NCBI GenBank assembly: GCA_003645975.1
Contig: QNDP01000070.1
Location: 1 to 6,830, forward strand
DNA length: 6,830 bases
DNA from: Candidatus Hydrothermota bacterium
Lineage (GTDB): Bacteria > Hydrothermota > Hydrothermia > B15-G9
Direction: 5' to 3'
Position numbers and translations under genes: made by a program. This document shows, piece by piece, positions 1 to 6,800 of the stretch. Numbering within the stretch: position 1 is the first letter of the stretch; each line of letters opens with the position of its first letter. The notes beneath the pieces are model-generated. The model was given only the letters and a program-made list of their open reading frames with translations. It was not told the origin of the DNA and made no database searches.

Positions 1-656
1 GACAGTCCGAACACATTGTCAGGCAGTTTGATGGGGATGTAAGAGCCTATCACGATGAGGATATAGACCACAACGACGGCCGCTATCGAAAGCGTCAGCA
101 CATTGCCGCCCTTCTTGTAAACCAGATAGCCAAGTCCAATTGCGACAGGTAACTGCATCCAGACCGGGAAGACCGAAGTCGGATACAGGTTGAAAAGCAA
201 GCCCATGATCATCGCAAAAATTGCGATCACAATCCACAGCTCGAAGAAGATGATCAGAAAGAAAAGCGTTCTGACTCTGGGATTTATCTGCTCTGCCGTG
301 AGTTCTCCGATCGAGCGCCCTTTGCTGCGCATCGACGCCACGAGCGCACCAAAGTCATGGACACCACCGAGAAAAATCGGCCCAAGCGCTATCCACAACA
401 TCGCTGGCAGCCAACCCCAGATTATCGCTATGGCAGGACCGACTATTGGTCCCAGACCCGCTATCGATGTGAAATGATGTCCAAAAAGGATCTCTTTTTT
501 CGTCGGCAGATAATCAATGTTGTCTTGAAGTTCATGGGCTGGCGTCCTCGCCTCTGGATCAAGTTTGAAGATCTTCTTGGCTAAAAATTTACCATAAGTG
601 TGATAGGCCAAAAGATAAAGTCCAAAAGTGAGAACGACCAAAACTACCGCGTTCAT
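1..656 (-). CDS. cstA: Carbon starvation protein CstA family transporter (N-terminal part, cut by window edge)
   Basis: Inner-membrane transporter of the CstA/BtsT family, whose characterised members import peptides or pyruvate by ion symport. The 218 codons present begin with ATG at 656-654, 5 bases after a GGAGGAC Shine-Dalgarno. Residues 45-74 carry the family core: DNIDYLPT (45-52), then GHHFTSIAGLGPIVGP (59-74), followed by GPIFLGGVHDFGALVASMR (92-110) and KGRSIGEL (112-119). Hydrophobic, probably membrane-spanning stretches lie at about 2-18, 62-79, 83-106, 131-157, 165-180 and 186-207. The family is several hundred residues long, so well over half of the protein lies beyond the left edge. 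The stretch FPVWMQLPVAIGLGYLVYKK (163-182) suggests the shorter CstA subtype rather than the roughly 700-residue E. coli form; that is an impression from memory. No frameshift is visible. The gene follows the transglycosylase on the same strand, but 579 bases and its own promoter candidate separate them. The substrate cannot be told from sequence. Confidence 0.95.
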   Translation of the reverse strand, partial: MNAVVLVVLTFGLYLLAYHTYGKFLAKKIFKLDPEARTPAHELQDNIDYLPTKKEILFGHHFTSIAGLGPIVGPAIAIIWGWLPAMLWIALGPIFLGGVHDFGALVASMRSKGRSIGELTAEQINPRVRTLFFLIIFFELWIVIAIFAMIMGLLFNLYPTSVFPVWMQLPVAIGLGYLVYKKGGNVLTLSIAAVVVVYILIVIGSYIPIKLPDNVFGL

Positions 657-685
657 TTTCGTCCTCCATCGATGATTTTATTTTA

Positions 686-715
686 ATTATCAAGCCATCC
701 ACACAAAGGTGCCAA
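686..715 (-). promoter_or_regulatory. Candidate sigma70-type promoter of cstA
   Basis: Read on the minus strand, TTGGCA (715-710) is followed after 18 bases by GATAAT (691-686); each hexamer matches the consensus at 5 of 6 positions. The predicted transcription start is near 679, giving a leader of about 23 bases that contains the GGAGGAC ribosome binding site. The stretch between promoter and start is A/T-rich. The call rests on the motif match alone and assumes an E. coli-like housekeeping sigma factor. Confidence 0.45.
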
Positions 716-818
716 AAAAACTGGCTGATGGTGATTTTATTTCCGACGAACGATTTCATGTGAGGTAAGGTTCTCAACCACTGATATTCGAGGATGCCCC
801 CACCTCAACCCTCCCTCT

Positions 819-1286
819 ATGAGAAGGCTTCAACCTTCCCCAGCTACGAATAGAACAGTAACGAAAAGACCTGCCTCAGCATTGAGAGGCAAAAAGTTAG
901 CAGTCAAAGGACGAGCTAACGAGGGTTTCATCTTCTTGACCAACCCCTTAGTCCGTGAGCTTATGGGCTACAGCTATCGTGAGGCCATCCTTGCTGTGAA
1001 AAGGGCATTTACGAAGATTCCTATGGAGAGACGGGTCAAGAGTGAAATCTACGAATGCATCAAAGGGCCTCGCAAAGCTGGAGAAGATGAAGCAAAAAGA
1101 TGGAAATACTTCCAGAGCAAAGGATATTGGAAGCGAAATGGGGAGATGTATTTATGGAGGAGGCTGGAGTCGAGGTTCAAAAATGCGTTTTCGGGACCAC
1201 ATCGGTTTATTTCGTTCGATGATATTGACAAGTGCTCAAATTTTGGAAAGTTTGTCGGCAGGCAAATAGAGGACTTGACCGGGTGA
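819..1286 (+). CDS. Hypothetical protein, 155 codons, uncertain reality
   Basis: I do not recognise this protein. It is an open frame on the strand opposite to its neighbours, filling most of the gap between the transglycosylase and cstA. For it: 155 codons without a stop, a purine-rich first codon position, and a plausible soluble, strongly basic composition with an aromatic segment around YFQSKGYWKRNGEMYLWRR (97-115). Against it: no Shine-Dalgarno before ATG 819 (the upstream bases are pyrimidine-rich, CCTCAACCCTCCCTCT), and a 3' end running convergently 51 bases into the transglycosylase gene (1236-1286). The frame stays open upstream to 735 but without ATG, GTG or TTG, so 819 is the earliest start; ATG at 963 (residue 49) is an alternative. 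No signal peptide or membrane segment is evident. It may be a small orphan gene, the remnant of a longer one, or a chance frame. Confidence 0.3.
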   Translation: MRRLQPSPATNRTVTKRPASALRGKKLAVKGRANEGFIFLTNPLVRELMGYSYREAILAVKRAFTKIPMERRVKSEIYECIKGPRKAGEDEAKRWKYFQSKGYWKRNGEMYLWRRLESRFKNAFSGPHRFISFDDIDKCSNFGKFVGRQIEDLTG

Positions 1287-2678
1287 AAGCATAGTTGTGG
1301 TCAATTTGTTGACCCTCATGATGTGCACCTGGTTGAGATTGTATTTCCTACTGATTTTTTCCAGAGTATCGCCGTTGCGGACTACATAAGCGACATATCT
1401 GACTCCGCCTATCACCAGTTCCTTTGGTGGGGCAGAGGTGGCGGCAGGGGGAGCGGCGGCGACAACCCCGCTGCTGTCTTGGAGCTGAACGCCGCCTTCC
1501 ACCGCCTCCGATGTAGTCTCAACCGATTCCGATCTCCGAATGTCGTTGCTCAACGATGCAATTCCGCCACTGGCAAGATACGCATGTAGATTTTCGACGA
1601 ACATTTTGCCCTGTCCCACAGGCAATCTGACAACAGCGCCTGCAAGTCCCCTCGGTTTGACAACACCGCGCTTATATTGAGGATTTAGGTGTTTTATCGT
1701 CTCCAGATCGACTCCTGCGAACAGCGCTACGGTATCGAGTGGCAGTTCGTTATACACGATAACCGTATCGAACGCTATCGGATAAGCCTTAATTGAATCA
1801 AGGTTGAACCCGTAAATTTCGGGCTGCCGAATTATCCGCAGAATGGCATAGAAGCGTGGGACATATTCCTGCGTCTCTTTTCTCAGGTATTTCCTGATGT
1901 GCCAATAAGTTACAAACTGCGTTCCCGGATGGCTGGCCTTGTAATCGAGTATCGCTTTGAGGATAGCCTTCTCACCTGCGTTATACGCCGCTAAGGCAAG
2001 CTCCCAGTCGCCAAATTCTTCGTAAAGATCTTTGAGGTATTTGGCAGCAGCTTGACTCGACTTAACCGGATCCCTTCGCTCGTCAATCCATTTATCGACG
2101 ATGAGTCCATATCGTTCCGCCGTCTGCTCGATAAATTGCCAGATCCCAACCGCTGCTTTGGGCGACCTCGCCGAATGGTTGTATCCGCTTTCAATAACGG
2201 GAAGGAAAAGCAGTTCCTTCGGAAGTCCTTCGGCCTCAAGAGCTGGCACTATGACCGGCGCAAAATACACGGCATTAGCGACTCCGTGATAGAGTGTCTT
2301 CGGGGACTTCCTGTAATATTCGACAAAGCTATCTATCGCAGGTTCAGGTTTGTCTATCGGCAGCCTGAACGACCATGGGGAAATACCGAACTTCCTGAGT
2401 CCTTCCCAGACCGAAACAGGCTGCGATCCCTGCGGGACATAGTGGCCTATGCCTCTGAAATTCAATCCTTCCAATTGATAGACATATCTGACTATGTCGA
2501 ATTGGAGTGTGTCCACTTTTCCTAACGGCACGTCCTCGTCCTCACCAAGCTCCTTCACGGACAGCGAAAATTTATCCCCTTCTGAGTGAAAATTATCGAC
2601 ATTTGTTGAACTTGGAACATGCGCACATGAAGTAATCAAGACTAAAGACGCAACTGTTATAATATGCACTTTTTTCAT
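1236..2678 (-). CDS. mltD: MltD-like membrane-bound lytic murein transglycosylase with LysM domain (lipoprotein)
   Basis: Cleaves the MurNAc-GlcNAc bond of peptidoglycan with 1,6-anhydro product formation, acting in the periplasm from a lipid anchor. 480 residues. ATG at 2678-2676 is chosen because AGGAGGA lies 7 bases upstream; a TTG at 2699 would add seven residues that translate the Shine-Dalgarno itself. Residues 1-18 are a lipoprotein signal with lipobox LITSC (Cys18); Ala at +2 would favour outer-membrane sorting by the E. coli rule. The SLT domain spans roughly 135-250: catalytic Glu163 in IESGYN (162-167), AVGIWQF (176-182), ERRDP (200-204) and AAYNAGE (230-236). A region typical of MltD follows (about 291-360), then a Ser/Ala/Pro-rich linker (about 380-420) and one LysM repeat (about 430-473, VVRNGDTLEKISRKYNL) for glycan binding. 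The gene begins 17 bases after the kinase stop, which suggests co-transcription. All key residues are present. The mltD symbol rests on architecture, not proven orthology. Confidence 0.93.
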   Translation of the reverse strand: MKKVHIITVASLVLITSCAHVPSSTNVDNFHSEGDKFSLSVKELGEDEDVPLGKVDTLQFDIVRYVYQLEGLNFRGIGHYVPQGSQPVSVWEGLRKFGISPWSFRLPIDKPEPAIDSFVEYYRKSPKTLYHGVANAVYFAPVIVPALEAEGLPKELLFLPVIESGYNHSARSPKAAVGIWQFIEQTAERYGLIVDKWIDERRDPVKSSQAAAKYLKDLYEEFGDWELALAAYNAGEKAILKAILDYKASHPGTQFVTYWHIRKYLRKETQEYVPRFYAILRIIRQPEIYGFNLDSIKAYPIAFDTVIVYNELPLDTVALFAGVDLETIKHLNPQYKRGVVKPRGLAGAVVRLPVGQGKMFVENLHAYLASGGIASLSNDIRRSESVETTSEAVEGGVQLQDSSGVVAAAPPAATSAPPKELVIGGVRYVAYVVRNGDTLEKISRKYNLNQVHIMRVNKLTTTMLSPGQVLYLPADKLSKI

Positions 2679-2695
2679 AAAACTTCCTCCTGCTT

Positions 2696-3184
2696 TCAAA
2701 GTTTATAGCCGATTTTTCGCAGGAATTGCTTTCGTTTGGCCACATCCTCATCGCCTTCGATGCCAAGCGGTGGTTGTCCATCGATCACGCCCATGACACC
2801 TCTACCCTGCTCGGTCTCAGCGACTATTACTTCGATCGGGTTGGCAGAAGCGGCGAATATGGTAACGACTTCCTGAACCGATTTTATTGTGTTCAAGACA
2901 TTTATGGGATATGCGTTCCGAAGTAGGATTATGAAGAAATGGCCTGCACCGACTTTCAAAGCATTCTTCTTGGCCAATTCGATGAGCTCGTCGTCGGTGC
3001 CCGTGAACCGAACCAATCTCGGTCCCGAAGATTCGCAGAATGCCATTCCAAATTTTATCCCGGGGACAGATGTTACCAACGCCTCATGGATGTCCTCGAC
3101 AGTCTTAATGAAATGCGACTGTCCAATAATTGCGTTAATTTCATCGGGTTTTTCTATTTTGACCACCTCGAATTTGATCTCCAT
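2696..3184 (-). CDS. Adenosine-specific kinase family protein (COG1839, formerly DUF355)
   Basis: 162 residues, the usual full length of the family annotated 'adenosine-specific kinase'. That name comes from structural and ligand work on an archaeal homologue, so the reaction in this organism (probably adenosine to AMP) is inherited annotation, not shown. It is a soluble, cytoplasmic, single-domain protein. The family's conserved blocks are all visible: [15 protein letters not shown] (45-59), [19 protein letters not shown] (66-84), [14 protein letters not shown] (85-98) and [20 protein letters not shown] (114-133), ending in the typical RKIGYK. ATG at 3184-3182 has AGGAGGA 7 bases upstream. 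It heads a probable two-gene unit with the transglycosylase (17-base gap). Its leader holds a terminator-like hairpin and a short inverted repeat, so expression may be controlled before the start codon. Nothing looks truncated. Confidence 0.93.
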   Translation of the reverse strand: MEIKFEVVKIEKPDEINAIIGQSHFIKTVEDIHEALVTSVPGIKFGMAFCESSGPRLVRFTGTDDELIELAKKNALKVGAGHFFIILLRNAYPINVLNTIKSVQEVVTIFAASANPIEVIVAETEQGRGVMGVIDGQPPLGIEGDEDVAKRKQFLRKIGYKL

Positions 3185-3204
3185 TTTGCTTCCTCCTGTT
3201 TTTC

Positions 3205-3216
3205 ATAGGAGCCTAT
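3205..3216. promoter_or_regulatory. Short inverted repeat next to the kinase ribosome binding site
   Basis: ATAGG-AG-CCTAT forms 5-base arms around a 2-base centre, 7 bases upstream of the kinase Shine-Dalgarno (complement at 3191-3197). It could be a small operator or part of an alternative leader fold that pairs near the ribosome binding site. Such short repeats occur by chance, so the function is speculative. Confidence 0.2.
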
Positions 3217-3218
3217 CA

Positions 3219-3253
3219 TAAAAATACCCCCACATCCTTTTCGCGATGTGGGG
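3219..3253 (-). terminator. Rho-independent terminator-like hairpin upstream of the kinase gene
   Basis: On the minus strand, CCCCACATC (3253-3245), an 8-base loop (3244-3237) and GATGTGGGG (3236-3228) form a perfect 9-bp GC-rich stem. It is followed immediately by GTATTTTTAT, a U-rich tract when transcribed. On the plus strand the bases after the stem are ATCTCTTAGG, a poor tract, so the terminator faces left. It ends only about 35-45 bases before the kinase ATG. It therefore either ends a minus-strand transcript arising in 3260-3600 or acts as an attenuator in the kinase leader. No riboswitch aptamer was recognised upstream. Confidence 0.65.
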
Positions 3254-3592
3254 ATCTCTTAGGTCAAATAATGACCAATTTTGTTGAGTAATTACTTTCC
3301 AGATTAACCCAAAAGCCTCTGAGTCTTTCAAAATTAAATTTAAGCTTTTCATTTTCTCAGTTTGAAACGAAAGCAACAAAGGAATACCAAAAACGCCATA
3401 GAAGATAACGGAATCAGCCTAAATTTCAAGGGGGCAGAATTTGTTTCAATTATTCCTATGAGGGATGTCCTGCTGTTCCAAGGAAATCTGTGCCCTTGCC
3501 GTGACGAGTTCGCTGAGAATATGAAGCCGAAGGAACACATTGACTTCATTACTCTGATTGAGACGGCGTCTCTATGGAATTTTATACGAGTT

Positions 3593-3602
3593 TAAGGCCT
3601 TA
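3593..3602. repeat. Perfect 10-base palindrome TAAGGCCTTA
   Basis: A self-complementary 10-mer lying between the broken minus-strand frame and the protease promoter. It could be a regulator half-site pair or the edge of a repeat element, but a 10-base palindrome is also expected by chance in a window of this size. Confidence 0.2.
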
Positions 3603-3636
3603 GTTTTCAATGTGATTCATAAAAAACTTGCGAAAG

Positions 3637-3664
3637 TTGAACTATAATTTAACGGCCATATAAT
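3637..3664 (+). promoter_or_regulatory. Candidate promoter of the C25 protease gene
   Basis: TTGAAC (3637-3642), a 16-base spacer and a perfect TATAAT (3659-3664) predict a start near 3671 and a leader of about 139 bases. A second perfect TATAAT sits at 3643-3648, overlapping the spacer, but has no recognisable -35 box at normal distance. The two could be alternative starts. The assignment is motif-based only. Confidence 0.4.
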
Positions 3665-3668
3665 TGTT

Positions 3669-3684
3669 CGGCTCTCCTGAGCCG
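3669..3684 (+). promoter_or_regulatory. Stem-loop at the 5' end of the predicted protease leader
   Basis: CGGCTC-TCCT-GAGCCG gives a perfect 6-bp stem with a 4-base loop. The bases that follow (CCTCCCTTC) are not a U-run, so it is not a terminator. Its place right at the predicted transcript start would suit an mRNA-stabilising 5' hairpin or a protein-binding leader structure. It does not match any riboswitch class I know. Confidence 0.35.
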
Positions 3685-3772
3685 CCTCCCTTCAAATAAG
3701 GTTTTGGCGATGAAGTTTTTCCATCGAAAATCAACAAGACCTAAAAATTTTCACGAGGACGACCATTCCTCA

Positions 3773-3806
3773 AACAAGGAAATTCATGATTCCAACAAGG
3801 AGGTTC
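3773..3806 (+). repeat. Duplicated ribosome-binding sequence ahead of the protease start
   Basis: AACAAGGAAATTC (3773-3785) and AACAAGGAGGTTC (3794-3806) are direct repeats 21 bases apart, matching at 11 of 13 positions. The first precedes an in-frame ATG at 3786, the second precedes the ATG at 3810. The second has the stronger Shine-Dalgarno (AAGGAGG, 6-base spacing) and sets the annotated start. The upstream ATG would add eight residues (MIPTRRFF), which still give an acceptable positively charged signal-peptide n-region. Confidence 0.45.
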
Positions 3807-3809
3807 TTT

Positions 3810-6800
3810 ATGCTTAGGTATATAGGCATCATGGTGTCCGCCATCATCGCTCTGCCTTTGAGCGGTGAGTGGCTCTCATTCGGCAGCACAACTCCAGCGG
3901 AACCAGAGGTGGAAGTGCTCTCCAGCTCAGCCTACCAACTGACAGTCGAATTCAAGGTTCCCGGTGTCTATTACTCGACCGTGAAAACCGAAGAGGGCGA
4001 ATTCGTTAGGCTGACGCTCGGCGATTACGGTTACACAACCGAACTCGGCAAACCCGAGATCCCGGTCATCAGAGAGTTCATCGAAGTGCCCGAAGGTGCG
4101 ACGGTTGAAGCGAAATTGATCGATGCTGTTTCCGGGCATGTCTATCTGACCGAATGGATTATGCCCGTCCAACCGTCGCGTCCGAAGACGGGTGAACCGG
4201 TCGAATTCGTAATCGATAGAGCTGCGTATTCGACCAGCGAGTTCTATCCACAAATTGGCGTTAGGGTTATCGATGCCGGCGTCGTCCGTGAACACAATCT
4301 GATGGCTCTGGAGATCTATCCGATAAGCTACAACCCGAAGACAGGCGAGCTGCGATATGTGGCGAACGGAAGGGTAGAAGTCGAATTCAAAGGAGGAAAT
4401 GTCGGAGGCACAAAGAGCGAAATCGTTCGCCATTACGCATTGCCGTTCGAGCACAAATTGGCCAAACTCGTCCTCAACTATGGAGTTTTCGAGGAGAAAC
4501 CCGCCCTTGAACTCCCGCTCGGATACCTCATCATCGCGCCCGACGATTGGGTCTCCACACTCCAACCGCTGATCGAATGGAAAAAACTTCAGGGCTACAA
4601 GGTTCAAGTTGCGACACTGTCCCAAACCGGATCATCGACACAATCCATAAAAGACTACATCCAAGCACTTTACAACAATCCCGATTTCAATCTCGTCTTC
4701 GTGCTGCTCGTGGGCGATGTCGAGCAGATCCCGAATTGGACCGGACAGGCATCCGGAAATCCAGCGACAGACCTGTATTACACGACGATGGACGACAACG
4801 ATTACTTCCCAGACTTATACATCGGTAGGCTGAGCACACAGGATGTCACGCAGCTCTCGACGATAGTCAACAAAATTGTTCGTTATGAATCGGTTGACGG
4901 TTGGGTCAACGGAACAAATTGGGCTGGAATAGCCTATTTCATGGCGTCTGACGACGCAAGCCACCATCAAGTTGCCGAAGGAACCCATCAATACTGCATG
5001 AGGATAGTCGAAAGGCACAGCATGGAGACGGATTCGATGTGGGAATACTACCATTCTGGAACACCGCCTGTCCAAGCTATCAACGAAGGCCGTTCGATGT
5101 CCATCTACTCAGGACATGGCTCGACGAGTGGTTGGGCTGGCCCTTCGATGTCTATCTCGGACGTCTATAACCTCACGAATGTCGATATGTTGACCCATGT
5201 GGAAAGCTATGCATGTCTGACGGGACAATACACTCAAAGCGAATGCTTTATGGAGGCTTGGCTGCGTGCACCGGACGGCGCAATAACCGCTATGGGTTCG
5301 TCCGTTACCTCGTATTGGGACGAAGACGACATCCTTCAGAGAAGGATTTTTGACGAATGGTTCGACTCGACCTACTACTGGGTGATGGGTAACATTAACG
5401 AAGGCAAGTATGAACTGTGGTTGCATTATGGCGGTAGTGGCAACTCCAGGCGTTACTATGAGATGTATAACCTTTTTGGCGACCCATCGACCGACATCTT
5501 TACGCTTCCGCCTGTCGAGCCTCTCGTGAACCTTCCGGGCGCAATTCCGGTCGCTCCGTCGCAGGTGCCTGTCTATGTCGAGCGCGAAGGTGTGCCTGTG
5601 CAATATGCATTAGTTACTTTCACCCAAGGGGATAGCATAATCGGACAGGGCTATACAGACGAAACCGGAAACGCACTTGTTGCGGTCACTCCGGTCACGG
5701 GCGGAAATGTAGGTGTCTCGATAATCGGGCATAACCTTGTTCCTTACATAGACACCATCGTTGCGATTTCCGAAGGGGCTTATGTCGCATTGTTGGACTA
5801 TGAGCTTGACGATTCCGCTGGAAACAACAATGGTAACTTTGACGCCGGTGAAACCGTCAATCTCAATGTTTTGGCCAAGAATTACGGAAACACGGATGCC
5901 AATGGCGTTTACGGCATTTTGCTCACAGAAGACCCGTTCATCCAGATTGTGGAAGATAGCGTGTGGTTTGGCTTTATCGGGGCTGACGATTCGATTTGGG
6001 GCGCTTCGCCGTTCGCCCTGACCGCTCTGCCGACAACACCGGACAATCACAATGCCATGATGAACATCGAGTTTCATGATGCCAACGATTCCGTCTGGGT
6101 ATCCCATTTTAGCTTGAGGATTTATGCTCCAAATGTGGTCTATGTAATGCATACCATCGTCGATACACTCAACGGAAATGGCAATGGCGTGGCTGAGCCC
6201 GGCGAGACGATCGAATTGTTCGTTACGCTTCAAAACGACGGCCACAATTCCGTGAGCGGTGTAACTGCAGCGATCAGCACACAAGCCACCTACCTCAACA
6301 TCTTGGTCGATACAGCATCCTATGGCGACATACCTGCGGGCGGTAGCGCCACTTCGATGTCGGCCTATGTTATACAGATTGACGAAGATGCACCTGCACC
6401 GGTATTCCCTGAAATCGAGCTGTCGATCGACGGTGTGGGCGGTTTCCATTACACCGACACTTTCCCGTTGATCGTCGGCCGAACCGGAATGTTCTGCACA
6501 GTTGAGGGTGACACCGCTGGTTGGACTCATGGCGGAAATAACGATTTGTGGCATGTCTCAACCCGTTCTTATCACTCTGCAAGCCACTCCTTCTATTCCG
6601 GCGACGAGAACACTGGCGAATATACGAACAACATGGACGCATGGTTGATGACCCCGATCGTGGTTCTCGGTCCGAATGCCCAGCTCCAATTCTGGCACAG
6701 ATACGATTTGGAGAACAACTGGGATCATGGCTATGTTGAAATTTCGGTAGATGGCGGCAACAGTTGGATTCAGCTCTTAGACATCACAGGGGAACAGACC

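Larger units (their letters stand above)
3203..3571 (-). pseudogene. Possible decayed reading frame or repeat-borne ORF with two in-frame stops
   Basis: One minus-strand frame runs from 3571 to a TGA at 3205-3203 and is broken only by TGA at 3448-3446 and TAG at 3421-3419. The conceptual pieces have protein-like composition: LNQSNEVNVFLRLHILSELV before the first stop, and after the second ADSVIFYGVFGIPLLLSFQ, then GLIWKVITQQNWSLFDLRD and PHIAKRMWGYFYDRLL. No start codon with a ribosome binding site is present; the only ATG followed by a long open stretch is at 3352-3350 (50 codons). The C-terminal codons form the terminator-like hairpin, so the sequence could instead be a structured non-coding element or a copy of an interspersed repeat. 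I recognise no family. A 77-codon plus-strand frame overlaps it (3362-3595, TTG start, no ribosome binding site) and is not favoured. Confidence 0.27.
3185..3809. other. Divergent intergenic region between kinase and C25 protease genes
   Basis: About 625 bases with no convincing intact gene, visibly more A/T-rich than the flanking genes. The left half (3203-3571) holds a minus-strand frame interrupted by two stops, with a strong hairpin inside its 3' end. The right half holds a perfect 10-base palindrome (3593-3602), a sigma70-like promoter facing right, a leader hairpin (3669-3684) and a duplicated translation-initiation sequence before the protease. A weak minus-strand promoter candidate for the kinase is TTGAAA (3331-3326), 17 bases, GTTAAT (3308-3303). 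If used, it would put the terminator-like hairpin inside the kinase leader. Confidence 0.6.

Noticed and set aside
657..1235. Rho-independent terminator for the transglycosylase transcript
   Set aside because: Looked for on the minus strand downstream of 1236; no stem with a U-tract was found, so none is annotated.
2052..2525. 157-codon plus-strand ORF inside the transglycosylase gene
   Set aside because: Fully antisense to the conserved SLT domain; no supporting start signal.
3262..3276. Small hairpin GGTCA-AATAA-TGACC followed by AATTTTG on the plus strand as a terminator
   Set aside because: Only a 5-bp stem with a weak U-tract and no upstream plus-strand gene to end.
3349..3549. 66-codon minus-strand ORF
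   Set aside because: Different frame from the more protein-like minus frame, no ribosome binding site, odd composition; judged a shadow.
3362..3595. 77-codon plus-strand ORF (TTG start)
   Set aside because: No ribosome binding site, a TTG start right at the first open position, and overlap with the minus-strand broken frame; no recognisable motif.
3927..4625. 232-codon minus-strand ORF opposite the protease
   Set aside because: Antisense shadow of the C25 propeptide region, which is in frame with the intact catalytic domain; no ribosome binding site or known family.
5094..5160. Repeated TTCGATGTC-ATCT wording in the protease gene (5094-5106 and 5147-5159)
   Set aside because: Reflects the repeated peptide SMSI around the catalytic His with shared codon choice; no further extent of repeat.
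5610..6554. 314-codon minus-strand ORF opposite the protease C-terminal domains
   Set aside because: Long but explained by the base composition of the plus-strand gene; a Cys/His/Arg-rich translation with no domain is typical of an antisense shadow.
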